Shown in pieces: positions 8,295 to 19,124 of a stretch of 64,000 bases of DNA. The stretch spans positions 147,459 through 211,458 of the forward strand of contig NZ_LMVC01000004.1 of assembly GCF_001510655.1 (NCBI RefSeq), written 5' to 3'. Numbering within the stretch: the stretch's first letter is position 1; each line of letters begins with the position of its first letter. The position numbers and the translations under genes were made by a program. The notes under the pieces are model-generated. The model saw only the letters and a program-made list of their open reading frames with translations, did no database searches and had not been told where the DNA came from. The stretch comes from Fictibacillus sp. FJAT-27399 (GTDB lineage: Bacteria > Bacillota > Bacilli > Bacillales > Fictibacillaceae).

Positions 8295-9437
8295 GTGAAT
8301 CTCACGTTTACAGAAGAACAGCTCATGATGCAAAAAATGGTGCGCGATTTTGCACAGAAAGAAATTGAACCCATCGTGGATATGATGGATGAAAATGATC
8401 AGTTTCCAACAGAAGTTGTAAAAAAGATGGCTGGACTGGGCCTTATGGGGATTCCCATACCCGAGGAATACGGCGGTGCAGGGATGGACTACACCTCGTA
8501 TATTATTGCCATTCATGAATTGTCAAAGGTGAGTGCAACGGTTGGTGTCATTCTTTCTGTTCATACAAGCGTTGGAACCAATCCGATTTATCATTTTGGA
8601 AATGAAGAGCAAAAGCAGCGGTTTATTCCAAAGCTCGCAAGCGGTGAATATTTAGGTGCTTTCGCTTTAACGGAACCGGGCGCGGGTTCTGATGCAGCAG
8701 CCCTCAAAACAAAAGCCGTAAAAAAGGGCGATAAGTACATTCTGAACGGATCTAAAATCTTTATCACCAATGCGGGTGCGGCAGATACGTATATCGTTTT
8801 TGCTTCGACAAACCCTGAAGCGGGAACAAAGGGAATTTCAGCTTTTATCGTAGAGAAAGGCTCACCAGGCTTTTCGATCGGAAAAAAAGAGAAGAAGATG
8901 GGGCTGAACGGTTCGAATACGTGCGAGATTATCTTCGACCAGGCGGAAATTCCAGAAGAAAACCTGCTCGGGACTGAAGGAGAAGGCTTCAAAATCGCAT
9001 TAAGCAACCTTGAAGCCGGCAGAATTGGCATTGCAGCACAATCACTCGGGATTGCCGAAGCAGGTCTTCAGCATTCCCTGGAATACGCTAAAGGCCGCAA
9101 GCAATTCGGAAAGCCGATCGGTGCCCAGCAAGGACTTGCGTTCATGCTTGCGGACATGGCAACAAAAGTAGAGGCGGCCAAACTTCTGACCTACCGTGCT
9201 GCTAATCTTCGTACCCTGGGCATTCCGTGCAAAAAAGAGGCTTCGATGGCAAAGCTGATCGCTTCACAGACGGCCATGAAGGTGGCGATCGACGCTATTC
9301 AGGTACACGGGGGATACGGCTATACGAAAGAGTACCCGGTAGAGCGTCTGTTCAGGGATGCCAAAGTTTGTGAGATCTATGAAGGAACGAGTGAAATTCA
9401 ACGTATCGTGCTGAGCAAGCACTTATTACAAGATTAA
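8295..9437 (+). CDS. Acyl-CoA dehydrogenase (first of two)
   Basis: A 380-residue FAD-dependent acyl-CoA dehydrogenase of short or branched-chain type. Signatures are FALTEPGAGSDAA around 130, [10 protein letters not shown] around 155 and the C-terminal YEGTSEIQRIVLSKHLL. The glutamate of CEIYEGTSE is the likely catalytic base. It has a GTG start with AGGGGGA upstream. It is similar throughout to the next gene, consistent with tandem duplication followed by specialisation. It would feed electrons to ETF and probably to the ywjF product. Confidence 0.92.
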   Translation: MNLTFTEEQLMMQKMVRDFAQKEIEPIVDMMDENDQFPTEVVKKMAGLGLMGIPIPEEYGGAGMDYTSYIIAIHELSKVSATVGVILSVHTSVGTNPIYHFGNEEQKQRFIPKLASGEYLGAFALTEPGAGSDAAALKTKAVKKGDKYILNGSKIFITNAGAADTYIVFASTNPEAGTKGISAFIVEKGSPGFSIGKKEKKMGLNGSNTCEIIFDQAEIPEENLLGTEGEGFKIALSNLEAGRIGIAAQSLGIAEAGLQHSLEYAKGRKQFGKPIGAQQGLAFMLADMATKVEAAKLLTYRAANLRTLGIPCKKEASMAKLIASQTAMKVAIDAIQVHGGYGYTKEYPVERLFRDAKVCEIYEGTSEIQRIVLSKHLLQD

Positions 9438-9455
9438 ACTGGGAGGCAAAAGAAC

Positions 9456-10598
9456 ATGCAATTTCAACTATCTGAAGAACACGAAATGATCCGCAAAATG
9501 GTGCGTGATTTTGCAAAAAAGGAAGTAGAGCCGACAGCTGCAGAGAGGGATGAAGAAGAGCGGTTTGACCGTGCCCTTTTCGACAAGATGGCAGAGCTTG
9601 GCCTGGCAGGGATTCCTTGGCCGGAAGAATACGGCGGAATCGGCGGGGACTATCTTGGGTATGTCATTGCGGTTGAAGAGCTTTCCCGTGTCTGTGCTTC
9701 AACTGGGGTAACACTATCAGCGCATACTTCACTTGCCGGCTGGCCGATCTTTAAATTTGGTTCAGAAGAGCAAAAACAGAAGTTCCTTCGTCCGATGGCA
9801 GAAGGGCAAAAAATGGGAGCCTATGGCCTGACAGAACCAGGCTCAGGATCTGACGCCTCCAATATGAAAACAACAGCCAGAAAAGACGGCGATGATTACA
9901 TTATCAATGGTTCTAAAATCTTTATCACAAATGCTGGCGAAGCTGAAATTTATGTGGTGTTTGCGATGACAGACCAATCTGCAGCACACCGCGGCATTTC
10001 CGCATTCATCATCGAAAAAGGAACACCGGGCTTCTCCTTCGGTAAGAAAGAGAAAAAACTCGGGATCCGTTCATCACCGACATTGGAGCTCATTATGGAA
10101 GACTGCAGGGTTCCTGCAGAGAACATGCTCGGCAAAGAGGGAGAAGGCTTTAAGATCGCCATGATGACACTTGACGGCGGACGGAACGGAATCGCGGCGC
10201 AGGCTGTCGGAATCGCGCAAGGTGCGTTGGATGCTGCTGTAACCTATGCCAAAGAAAGAAAACAGTTTGGAAAATCCATCGGACAAAATCAGGGAATCGG
10301 GTTTAAATTAGCCGATATGGCCACAAAAGTAGAGGCTGCAAGACTGCTAACCTATCAAGCAGCGTGGCGTGAAAGCGAAGGCCTCCCATATGGAAAAGAA
10401 TCCGCGATGTCCAAACTGTTTGCCGGTGACATCGCCATGGAAGTAACGACGGATGCCGTGCAGGTATTCGGCGGATACGGGTATACAAAAGAGTATCCTG
10501 TTGAACGGTATATGCGCGATGCGAAAATCACTCAAATCTATGAAGGAACACAGGAAATACAGCGACTGGTCATTTCCAAAATGCTTCTGAAAGATTAA
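9456..10598 (+). CDS. acdA: Acyl-CoA dehydrogenase (second of two, AcdA-like)
   Basis: A 380-residue acyl-CoA dehydrogenase, the same length as and clearly paralogous to its upstream neighbour, 18 bp away. It carries [25 protein letters not shown] and the C-terminal [18 protein letters not shown] with the likely catalytic Glu. In B. subtilis acdA lies between ywjF and rpoE, so by position either this gene or its upstream twin is the acdA equivalent. Substrate specificity (butyryl, isobutyryl or 2-methylbutyryl) cannot be told from sequence alone; the mutase downstream suggests C4 branched substrates. Confidence 0.9.
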   Translation: MQFQLSEEHEMIRKMVRDFAKKEVEPTAAERDEEERFDRALFDKMAELGLAGIPWPEEYGGIGGDYLGYVIAVEELSRVCASTGVTLSAHTSLAGWPIFKFGSEEQKQKFLRPMAEGQKMGAYGLTEPGSGSDASNMKTTARKDGDDYIINGSKIFITNAGEAEIYVVFAMTDQSAAHRGISAFIIEKGTPGFSFGKKEKKLGIRSSPTLELIMEDCRVPAENMLGKEGEGFKIAMMTLDGGRNGIAAQAVGIAQGALDAAVTYAKERKQFGKSIGQNQGIGFKLADMATKVEAARLLTYQAAWRESEGLPYGKESAMSKLFAGDIAMEVTTDAVQVFGGYGYTKEYPVERYMRDAKITQIYEGTQEIQRLVISKMLLKD

Positions 10599-10608
10599 GG
10601 AGGACAAA

Positions 10609-11562
10609 ATGCACCCTTTGGCCGAACGCATCAAAAACAAAGATGAACGAGCGCTTGCGAGAGCCATTTCCTATGTTGAGAACGATCACCCCGAAAAGCT
10701 TGAACTGTTAAAGGACATTCATTCTCTTCAGAAAAAGGCTCATTATGTGGGCCTTACCGGTTCCCCTGGTGCAGGCAAGAGCTCCCTCGTCAACCGGCTG
10801 ATCACCTTTTTGCGCAGCAAGGGCATGACGATTGGTGTGGTGGCGGTTGATCCGACCAGCCCGTTTAGCGGCGGCGCTATTCTTGGTGACCGGGTGAGAA
10901 TGAGTGAACACTTTACAGATCCAGATGTTTTCATCCGCAGCATGGGAACAAGGGGAAGCCTTGGCGGTCTTGCCAGGACAACAAAGGAAACCGTTCGGCT
11001 GATGGATGCTTATGGTTTTGACGTGATCCTCATCGAAACGGTGGGGGTTGGCCAGTCGGAGCTTGATATTATGAAAATTGCCGACAGCATTGCCGTTGTA
11101 CTAAATCCGGGAAGCGGTGATGTGGTTCAAGTTTTCAAAGCAGGGATCATGGAGATTGCCGACTTGTTCATCGTCAATAAAGCCGATCTTCCCGGTGTGC
11201 CAAAGCTTTTGTCTGAAATTGAAGCAATGCTTGATCTTGTGAAACATGATGCACCATACCGTCCGCCGATCGTTCAGACGATCTCTGTTCAGAACAAAGG
11301 GCTCCAGGAGGTATGGGATCAGCTGAGTGCCCACCGCCAATACCTTGATGAAAGTGGTGAGGGAGAAGAGCGGCGGGTCCGCAGCCTGAAACAGGAAGTC
11401 ATAGAAGTCGTGCACTACGAGCTGATGAGAACCCTTCTTATGAGAGAGGAAAGCAACGGGTATTCATGGCTTCCCGATGTGCAGAAAGGGCAGCTTGATC
11501 CGTATTCGGCTGCAGGGAAAATCCTCGAGGATTGGGAGAAAAACCAGGACAGAAAAGAGTGA
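10609..11562 (+). CDS. meaB: MeaB/ArgK-type G3E GTPase, mutase chaperone
   Basis: A 317-residue SIMIBI-class GTPase of the MeaB/ArgK family. Such proteins gate adenosylcobalamin loading and protect B12-dependent acyl-CoA mutases. The P-loop GSPGAGKSS is at 51-59. DPTSPFSGGAILGDRVRM (switch I), ETVGVGQSE (Walker B) and NKAD (base recognition) are all visible. It has a strong AGGAGG ribosome site 11 bp after the acyl-CoA dehydrogenase gene. The mutase in this operon (IcmF) already carries its own fused GTPase domain, so a stand-alone MeaB next to it is redundant on its face. Confidence 0.92.
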   Translation: MHPLAERIKNKDERALARAISYVENDHPEKLELLKDIHSLQKKAHYVGLTGSPGAGKSSLVNRLITFLRSKGMTIGVVAVDPTSPFSGGAILGDRVRMSEHFTDPDVFIRSMGTRGSLGGLARTTKETVRLMDAYGFDVILIETVGVGQSELDIMKIADSIAVVLNPGSGDVVQVFKAGIMEIADLFIVNKADLPGVPKLLSEIEAMLDLVKHDAPYRPPIVQTISVQNKGLQEVWDQLSAHRQYLDESGEGEERRVRSLKQEVIEVVHYELMRTLLMREESNGYSWLPDVQKGQLDPYSAAGKILEDWEKNQDRKE

Positions 11563-11567
11563 TTGCT

Positions 11568-12212
11568 TTGGGAAGAAAGGAAGTACCCTCGCTTGTAAAA
11601 GATGAAAAGCTTATCCAGAAAAGGCGCGGAGAAATGGTAAAGGCAGCGGTTAACCTGTTTAAGGAAAACGGCTTTCACCGAACAACAACCCGGGAAATCG
11701 CAAAGGCCTCCGGGTTCAGCATCGGAACGCTGTACGAGTATATCCGTTCAAAGGAAGACATCTTATACCTGGTCTGTGACAGTATTTATGAAGGGGTAAA
11801 AGAAAAGCTCCATGAACAGATCTCCCTGACAGAGGGCAGCATTGACCATGTAAAAAAAGCGATTGCGGTTTATTTTAATGTAGTCGATGAAATGCAGGAT
11901 GAAGTGCTTGTCATGTATCAGGAAGCCAAATCACTGTCACGGGAAGCCTTGCCGTATGTGCTGAAAAAAGAGCTGGAGATGACAGCCATTTTTGAGGAGC
12001 TCCTGAAACGGACGGTGGAACAGGGTGAACTGGATCTGAATGAGGAAGAAGTTAAGCTTCTGGCCCATAACATTTTAGTTCACGGCCAAATGTGGACCTT
12101 CCGCCGCTGGAGCCTCAGAAAAGAATATACATTAGAAGAGTATACGAACATGCAGACCTATCTGCTTTTATATGGAGTCTTGAACCGCAGCCTTACAGGC
12201 GGAGCCAGGTAA
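11568..12212 (+). CDS. TetR-family regulator of the acyl-CoA operon
   Basis: A TetR-family repressor of about 214 residues. The N-terminal helix-turn-helix is clear: AAVNLFKENGFHRTTTREIAKASG, then GTLYEYIRSKEDIL. The C-terminal ligand domain has the look of a TetR_C acyl-CoA-sensing domain. I chose the TTG at 11568, 5 bp after the meaB stop; a TTG at 11532 would overlap meaB by 31 bp but cannot be excluded. It probably binds the 18-bp palindromes at 3555 and 6152, with an acyl-CoA as inducer (inference). Confidence 0.85.
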   Translation: MGRKEVPSLVKDEKLIQKRRGEMVKAAVNLFKENGFHRTTTREIAKASGFSIGTLYEYIRSKEDILYLVCDSIYEGVKEKLHEQISLTEGSIDHVKKAIAVYFNVVDEMQDEVLVMYQEAKSLSREALPYVLKKELEMTAIFEELLKRTVEQGELDLNEEEVKLLAHNILVHGQMWTFRRWSLRKEYTLEEYTNMQTYLLLYGVLNRSLTGGAR

Positions 12213-12239
12213 TTATGTTGTTTGAGAGGAGAAGGGAAA

Positions 12240-15200
12240 ATGAGTAATCCGAAAGTGTACCAGCCGAAGAACCATATTCGTTTTGTAACCGCTTCCAGTC
12301 TATTTGACGGACATGATGCGTCTATTAACATTATGAGGCGTATTTTGCAGTCAAGCGGCGCTGAGGTCATCCATCTTGGGCATAACCGTTCAGTAGACGA
12401 GGTTGTGAGTGCAGCCATTCAGGAAGATGCTCAGGGGATCGCTATATCTTCCTATCAAGGCGGCCATGTTGAATACTTCAAGTACATGATCGACTTGTTA
12501 AAGGAACGGGGAGCAAGCCATATTAAAGTATTTGGCGGAGGCGGAGGCGTTATTATTCCGCCGGAAATAAAAGAACTGCACAGCTACGGCGTAACCCGCC
12601 TCTTCTCTCCTGAAGACGGCAGGATCAACGGACTGCAGGGTATGATCAATTTTATGCTGCAGGAGTGCGATTTTCAGACCGTTACAGAACTGACAGACGA
12701 ACTTGAGAAGCTTCCTGAAAAGGAAAGCCGTGCGGTCGCCCGCCTGATCACTGTAGCCGAGAACGGGGAGTTCGCTCCAAAGGAAACGGCAGCCACTGCT
12801 GAGCAGGTGCTTCAACAGGTGAAAAGCTCGCAGCAAAACGTGCCTGTACTGGGTATTACGGGAACGGGCGGAGCAGGGAAAAGCTCCTTAACCGATGAGC
12901 TTGTGCGCCGTTACGTGAATGAATTTGAAGATAAGACGGTAGCCATCCTTTCCATCGACCCTACAAAGCAAAAAACAGGCGGAGCCTTGCTTGGCGACCG
13001 CATCCGTATGAATTCCATTTACAATCCTCGCGTATACATGCGCAGTCTCGCAACACGCGGTTCACGGTCAGAGCTTTCTGCGGCTATTCGTGATGCTCTT
13101 TCAGTTGTAAAGGCAGCAGGATATGATCTGGTCATCGTCGAGACGAGCGGGATTGGCCAGGGAGATGCTGGAATTGTAGATATTTCTGATGTCTCCATGT
13201 ATGTCATGACGAGCGAGTTTGGCGCACCTTCACAGCTGGAGAAGATTGACATGATCGACTATGCTGACCTTATCGCGATCAATAAATACGAGCGTAAAGG
13301 TTCAGAAGATGCTCTAAGGGACGTAAGGAAGCAATATCAGCGCTCACGCCAATGGTTTGAAAAAGAATTGGATGGTATGCCCGTATATGGAACCATTGCA
13401 AGCCAGTTTAATGACGAAGGAACGAATACCCTGTTCCGCGCATTGATCCATACCTTAAATGATAAATGTTCATTAGTCTGGCAGCTCAAGCCTCTGGCTG
13501 AAGAAACAGTTGCAAAAAAGAATGTGATCATCCCGGGCGAGCGAAGCCAGTATTTGAATGACCTTGTCTATACAATGAGAGATTACTACAAGACCATGAA
13601 TGAACAAGTGAAGTACGCAAGAAAAAGCTATCAGCTCAAAGGTTCGATCGAAACCATCCAAGAGATCAACGCCAATGGTGAAGTTGTTTCCACCTTAGAA
13701 GAAGCAAGGGATCTAGTAGAGGAGAAGCTTCTTCCGTACTCCAAGAAAACACTCGACAACTGGCCGAAGCTGAGAGAGCAGTACAGCGGCATGGAGTTTG
13801 TGACAAAAATCAGAGACAAAGAGATTGTCACAGAGCTTACAACCAAAAGTCTTTCAGGTTTAAACATACCCAAAGTGTCACTTCCGAAGTTTGAAGACTG
13901 GGGAGAGATCCTAAAATGGGTGATGAAGGAAAATGTGCCGGGCGCTTTCCCTTATACGGCGGGAGTTTTCCCGTTTAAGCGAAAGGGTGAAGATCCGAAG
14001 CGCCAGTTTGCAGGAGAAGGAACGCCGGAACGAACGAACCGACGCTTCCACTATCTTTCAAAAGACGATGATGCCAAGCGCTTAAGCACAGCCTTTGACT
14101 CCGTTACCCTGTACGGCGAGGATCCTGATTATCGTCCGGATATTTATGGAAAAGTCGGAGAAAGCGGAGTCAGCATCTGTACGCTGGAAGATATGAAAAA
14201 GCTTTATGACGGCTTCGATCTGATTGCGCCAAGCACCTCTGTTTCAATGACGATTAACGGTCCAGCGCCAATCATTCTCGCCATGTTCATGAACACAGCG
14301 ATTGATCAGCAGCTTCAACAATTTGAGCAGGAAAATGGCCGCCGTCCGAATGAAGACGAGTACAAGGAAATTGCCGCCAAGACACTGGCTAGTGTACGCG
14401 GAACGGTTCAGGCAGACATATTGAAGGAAGATCAAGGGCAGAATACATGTATCTTCTCAACTGAATTCGCTCTTCGCATGATGGGCGATATCCAGCAATA
14501 CTTTATCGACCATAATGTACGTAACTACTATTCTGTTTCGATCTCCGGCTATCACATTGCAGAAGCCGGCGCTAACCCGATCACACAGCTGGCGTTTACG
14601 TTGGCGAATGGGTTCACCTATGTGGAATATTACTTAAGCCGAGGTATGAACATTGACGATTTCGCACCAAATCTATCGTTCTTTTTCAGTAACGGTTTAG
14701 ATCCGGAATACGCGGTGATAGGCCGGGTCGCACGAAGAATCTGGGCAACAGTAATGAAAAATAAATATGGTGCAAATGAGCGAAGCCAGAAGCTGAAGTA
14801 TCATGTTCAAACGTCTGGAAGATCGCTTCATGCGCAAGAGATCGATTTTAACGACATCCGTACGACCCTGCAAGCGTTGATGGCACTTTATGATAACTGT
14901 AATTCTTTGCATACCAATTCCTATGATGAAGCAATCACGACACCGACAGAGGAATCTGTTCGCCGAGCGATGGCCATCCAGCTTATTATTACGAAGGAAA
15001 TGGGTCTCGCCCGCAATGAAAATTCACTTCAAGGATCCTTTATTATTGAGGAGCTGACTGACCTTGTAGAAGAAGCAGTCCTTCAGGAATTTGAAAGGCT
15101 GAATGCAAGGGGCGGTGTCTTAGGCTCGATGGAAACACAGTATCAGCGAGGAAAGATACAGGAAGAGTCCATGTATTATGAGATGAAAAAGCATAATGGA

Positions 15201-15500
15201 GAGCTGCCGATCATCGGTGTCAATACGTACCTGAATCCCAACCCTCCAAAAGATGAAGAATTTAACATGCAGCTGGCACGGGCAACGAAGGAAGAGAAGG
15301 AACAGCAGATCGCCAGCCTCAATGATTTCAAAAACAGGCATGTTGAACAATCGGTTCAAGCACTGCGCAAACTTCAGGAAACAGCCTTGAACGGCGGGAA
15401 CATTTTTGAAGAACTGATGAAGACCGTCAGAGTAGCAAGCCTTGGCCAAATCACATCTGCTTTATATGAAGTGGGCGGCAAATACCGTAGAAATATGTAA
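12240..15500 (+). CDS. icmF: Fused isobutyryl-CoA mutase IcmF (adenosylcobalamin-dependent)
   Basis: A 1086-residue fusion with the IcmF domain order. An N-terminal cobalamin-binding domain (about 15-140, beginning with the DGHDAS region and including the FGGGGGVI loop) is followed by a MeaB-like GTPase domain with P-loop GTGGAGKSS near 208. Then come a linker and the large acyl-CoA-binding mutase barrel (about 560-1086). The family interconverts isobutyryl-CoA and n-butyryl-CoA, and some members act on pivalyl- or isovaleryl-CoA. ATG 12240 has AGGAGAAGG upstream. It is last in the operon, followed by a perfect terminator. It links valine-derived isobutyryl-CoA to the butyryl-CoA pathway genes upstream. 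Confidence 0.95.
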   Translation: MSNPKVYQPKNHIRFVTASSLFDGHDASINIMRRILQSSGAEVIHLGHNRSVDEVVSAAIQEDAQGIAISSYQGGHVEYFKYMIDLLKERGASHIKVFGGGGGVIIPPEIKELHSYGVTRLFSPEDGRINGLQGMINFMLQECDFQTVTELTDELEKLPEKESRAVARLITVAENGEFAPKETAATAEQVLQQVKSSQQNVPVLGITGTGGAGKSSLTDELVRRYVNEFEDKTVAILSIDPTKQKTGGALLGDRIRMNSIYNPRVYMRSLATRGSRSELSAAIRDALSVVKAAGYDLVIVETSGIGQGDAGIVDISDVSMYVMTSEFGAPSQLEKIDMIDYADLIAINKYERKGSEDALRDVRKQYQRSRQWFEKELDGMPVYGTIASQFNDEGTNTLFRALIHTLNDKCSLVWQLKPLAEETVAKKNVIIPGERSQYLNDLVYTMRDYYKTMNEQVKYARKSYQLKGSIETIQEINANGEVVSTLEEARDLVEEKLLPYSKKTLDNWPKLREQYSGMEFVTKIRDKEIVTELTTKSLSGLNIPKVSLPKFEDWGEILKWVMKENVPGAFPYTAGVFPFKRKGEDPKRQFAGEGTPERTNRRFHYLSKDDDAKRLSTAFDSVTLYGEDPDYRPDIYGKVGESGVSICTLEDMKKLYDGFDLIAPSTSVSMTINGPAPIILAMFMNTAIDQQLQQFEQENGRRPNEDEYKEIAAKTLASVRGTVQADILKEDQGQNTCIFSTEFALRMMGDIQQYFIDHNVRNYYSVSISGYHIAEAGANPITQLAFTLANGFTYVEYYLSRGMNIDDFAPNLSFFFSNGLDPEYAVIGRVARRIWATVMKNKYGANERSQKLKYHVQTSGRSLHAQEIDFNDIRTTLQALMALYDNCNSLHTNSYDEAITTPTEESVRRAMAIQLIITKEMGLARNENSLQGSFIIEELTDLVEEAVLQEFERLNARGGVLGSMETQYQRGKIQEESMYYEMKKHNGELPIIGVNTYLNPNPPKDEEFNMQLARATKEEKEQQIASLNDFKNRHVEQSVQALRKLQETALNGGNIFEELMKTVRVASLGQITSALYEVGGKYRRNM

Positions 15501-15508
15501 AAACAAAA

Positions 15509-15548
15509 AATAGAAAAAGAGGGTTAACCCTCTTTTTCTATTTTTAGC
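15509..15548 (+). terminator. Terminator after icmF
   Basis: A perfect palindrome centred on GTTAAC (arms TAGAAAAAGAGGG/CCCTCTTTTTCTA), with A-rich and T-rich flanks, so it can work on both strands. It closes the thiolase-icmF operon. Confidence 0.85.
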
Positions 15549-15591
15549 TTACTCAATGTTGCAAAAACATCACTAAAGGCATCATCGAACG

Positions 15592-15632
15592 GGTGTCAGG
15601 CACCCGAAGTTAACCCAAAGGTGCCTGACACC
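15592..15632. repeat. Inverted pair of 13-bp GGTGTCAGGCACC repeats
   Basis: GGTGTCAGGCACC at 15592-15604 and its exact reverse complement at 15620-15632 are separated by 15 bp. One more flanking base also pairs, giving 14-bp arms. Two further direct copies (GGTGCCAGGCACC) are at 15740 and 15769. Confidence 0.8.
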
Positions 15633-15644
15633 CAAATAAACAAA

Positions 15645-15729
15645 ACTAATTGCTTCGATGAATAAAAACATTGCGATTCCAGCCGAATTTGGCTAGAGAA
15701 CCAAAGTTTCATGCTACGTAGCAATTAGT
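15645..15729. other. Nested inverted repeat between icmF and rpoE, possible structured RNA
   Basis: The outer arms ACTAATTGC and GCAATTAGT pair perfectly. Inside are a second pair, ATGAA/TTCAT, and an apical AGCC-GAATTT-GGCT hairpin. There is no coding potential. The element sits between two sets of 13-bp palindromes. Whether it is transcribed is unknown. Confidence 0.4.
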
Positions 15730-15739
15730 CTATTTAGGG

Positions 15740-15781
15740 GGTGCCAGGCACCTTTTGAGTTAATTGATGGTGCCAGGCACC
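15740..15781. repeat. Two direct copies of GGTGCCAGGCACC
   Basis: Copies at 15740-15752 and 15769-15781 are 29 bp apart, upstream of the rpoE promoter region (TATAAT at 15846-15851). Each is a 13-bp palindrome with a central A. Confidence 0.75.
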
Positions 15782-15930
15782 CGTGCAGTGATGTGATTTT
15801 AAAAAAAAGATGTCATTCATCTAGCATATCCTTGGAAGATTTGTTTATAATGAAGAGTATAATTCTTCTAGAACAAAACTTGTGCATCTATGACATAAAT
15901 AGATTTATTGATTTGAAAGGAAGTGCCAAC

Positions 15931-16506
15931 TTGAGTTTAGTCAAATCTTATTCAAAAGATGACATCGTGGAAATGGCCATGGTTGAGATCGCTTTTGAAA
16001 TTTTAAAAGAAGAAAAACAAACAGTTCCTTTTTATGAGCTAGTTCAGCGTATTAAAGATATGAAGGGATTATCTGATGCTGCAGTCGAACGCCGTCTATC
16101 ACATTTTTATACAGACATGAACATCGACGGCCGTTTTGTTTCTCTCGGTGACAACAAGTGGGGTCTTAAAGCTTGGTATCCGATTGAGAGCAGTGAAGAA
16201 GAGCTTGGGAACACGAACAAGCCAACGAAACGCAAAAAGGTTGTCGCTGAAGATGAAGAATTTGACGAGTTCGAAGAAGACTTTGATGAAGAAGACTTCG
16301 ATGCTCTCGACGTTGAAGATGAGTTTGCGAAAGCGAGCAGCAGTGACGACGAGGATGACGAAGAGGACGAAGAGGAATTGGACGAGGACTTCGACGAATT
16401 TGAAGACAGCGAAGAAGAGCTGGATGAAGATATCGAAGACGAAGAAGACGAGGCAGCTGAAGAGGAATTATACGAGGTTGAAAACGAAGATAAAGAAGAC
16501 AAGTAA
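15931..16506 (+). CDS. rpoE: RNA polymerase delta subunit RpoE
   Basis: A 191-residue RNA polymerase delta subunit. Delta speeds release of nucleic acids from core polymerase and sharpens promoter selection in Gram-positives. The N-terminal HARE-HTH fold (residues 1-90) has MAMVEIAFEIL, FYTDMNIDGRF and WGLKAWYP, all close to B. subtilis RpoE. The C-terminal half is an almost unbroken Asp/Glu tail. The TTG at 15931 with GAAAGGAAGTG upstream lines up with the known N-terminus; an upstream in-frame start at 15793 adds an unrelated leader. Monocistronic, with a terminator after it. Confidence 0.93.
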   Translation: MSLVKSYSKDDIVEMAMVEIAFEILKEEKQTVPFYELVQRIKDMKGLSDAAVERRLSHFYTDMNIDGRFVSLGDNKWGLKAWYPIESSEEELGNTNKPTKRKKVVAEDEEFDEFEEDFDEEDFDALDVEDEFAKASSSDDEDDEEDEEELDEDFDEFEDSEEELDEDIEDEEDEAAEEELYEVENEDKEDK

Positions 16507-16524
16507 CACATATGAGATATTCTG

Positions 16525-16568
16525 CCCGGTGGAGCCTGAAAACAGCGCCCGCCGGGTTTTTTTTATAA
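16525..16568 (+). terminator. Terminator after rpoE
   Basis: Arms GCCCGGTGG and CCCGCCGGG are followed by eight Ts. Confidence 0.8.
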
Positions 16569-16750
16569 TGTCTAGCTCAGCGTCCAGGACGAAATATGAA
16601 ACACCATTTCGTCATAAGTCCTCGCAGGACGAAATTTAAAATATAATTTCGTCTTTGGTCGCTTCACTCTTACTCCTTAACACAAAGAGCGTGTTGTTGT
16701 GTAAAAGTTCCAGCACTTGTCGGACTTTAGCAGGACGCATCCGCTTTTCC
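16569..16750 (+). repeat. Family-2 intergenic repeat, full copy
   Basis: It begins TGTCTAGCTCAGCG and ends near CATCCGCTTTTCC. Three internal hairpins are visible: GACGAAAT/ATTTCGTC, GACGAAAT/ATTTCGTC again, and a CTCTTAC...GTGTAAAAG region with an inner AACAC/GTGTT. The conserved words GGTCGCTTCACTCTTAC and GTTCCAGCACTTGTCGGAC link it to the copies at 45232 and 56861. Confidence 0.75.
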
Positions 16751-16786
16751 TGTTATTTCTTACTTTTGCAAATTTCTTTCTAGTCC

Positions 16787-16823
16787 TTGACATTCGATTG
16801 GAAAGCCGATAAAATCATTTTTG
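16787..16823 (+). promoter_or_regulatory. pyrG promoter with GGGCT start
   Basis: The -35 TTGACA (16787-16792) and -10 TAAAAT (16810-16815) are 17 bp apart. Seven bases later comes GGGCT, with the first G at about 16823. This initial sequence matches the one B. subtilis pyrG uses for CTP-sensitive reiterative G addition. Confidence 0.8.
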
Positions 16824-16860
16824 GGCTAAACGTATATATAAATAATTTTTTGCGGATAAA

Positions 16861-16911
16861 AACAAAAGTGCCCCCTTTATTGGGGAGGAGTCACTTTTGT
16901 TTTTTTTTATT
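16861..16911 (+). terminator. pyrG leader attenuator
   Basis: The hairpin ACAAAAGTG...CACTTTTGT is followed by nine Ts and lies between the promoter and pyrG. The left strand holds a C/U-rich run (GCCCCCTTT). In B. subtilis, extra Gs added to the transcript start under low CTP pair with such a run and prevent termination. The sequence here has all the parts of that mechanism. Confidence 0.82.
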
Positions 16912-16996
16912 TTAAGCTTCTTATACTATATTGTCCTTTCTGCTTGAAACAGAAGCAGAGGGGTATACTTAATTGTGAAATCCAGAGGGGGAATAA

Positions 16997-18601
<1,605 letters not shown>

Positions 18602-18604
18602 TAA

Positions 18605-18642
18605 GAAAAGCGTAAGCGCACTTTGCGCTGAAACTGGACATA
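18605..18642 (-). repeat. Short derivative of the family-2 repeat
   Basis: The reverse complement reads TATGTCCAGTTTCAGCGC...GCGCTTACGCTTTTC, that is, the ends of family 2 without the middle. It lies directly after the pyrG stop codon. Confidence 0.45.
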
Positions 18643-18647
18643 GCAAA

Positions 18648-18681
18648 CAGAAAACCCGGCTGATTTCAGCCGGGTTTTTTA
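18648..18681 (+). terminator. Terminator after pyrG
   Basis: A perfect hairpin AAAACCCGGCTG/CAGCCGGGTTTT with a T-run. Confidence 0.9.
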
Positions 18682-19026
18682 TGATTTTAAGATTAATTTT
18701 GCCGGTTGAAACTCAGCATTACCGGCCCTAATTAGTTCTCCGCGTACGGTTTGAGAGGGGGGCGACCGCAGGACAGTGGACGAATATAGGGCCATGCTTT
18801 GCTGAATGCGCTCTGACTTGCTGCTGACCTTGGCTGTAAGCACTTTGTAAGAAGGGGCTTATGAAGGAGGCTTTTGCTTGCTCGAAGGAAGGTTGAGGTT
18901 ATTAAGGGGCTGGATAAGGATTAGGACGTTCCTCCCTCCTTATTACAGAGAATTCGGCAAATATTGACATATTCCTTCATTGTTTTTAAATTTTTTTGGT
19001 AAGGTAATTAGTTTACATAATGGCGG
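18682..19026. other. Non-coding stretch after pyrG, possible group II intron remnant
   Basis: About 345 bp without a supportable gene. At 18738-18770 the words CGCGTACGGTTTGAGAGGGGGG resemble the 3' half of domain V and the downstream run of bacterial group II introns. Class C introns often insert just after terminators, as here. The 5' half of domain V and any reverse-transcriptase gene are missing, so at best this is a decayed end. The remainder shows nothing I can name. Confidence 0.2.
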
Positions 19027-19124
19027 TTTGGACAGTAAATATGCGATTTTGGACAGTAAATTTAAATTTTGGCTCGTATTTTACGCTTTTTGGACAGTAA
19101 ATCCTGCATCCCCGCCAGTAAATC
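19027..19124. repeat. Short direct-repeat array, unit TTTGGACAGTAAAT, 21-bp period
   Basis: GGACAGTAAAT starts at 19030, 19051 and 19092. A degenerate unit lies at about 19071 and CCAGTAAAT is in register at 19113. The spacers between units are unrelated in sequence. The array lies between the convergent pyrG and ywjG genes and runs up to the ywjG stop codon. Confidence 0.75.

Noticed and set aside
11532-11567. The upstream TTG start for the TetR gene
   Set aside because: It would overlap meaB by 31 bp; the TTG at 11568 gives a natural intergenic distance and a normal N-terminus. Not excluded.
16107-16511. A serine-rich minus-strand open frame
   Set aside because: It is the mirror of the Asp/Glu tail of rpoE (GAA/GAC read as TTC/GTC and shifted frames). 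No ribosome site.
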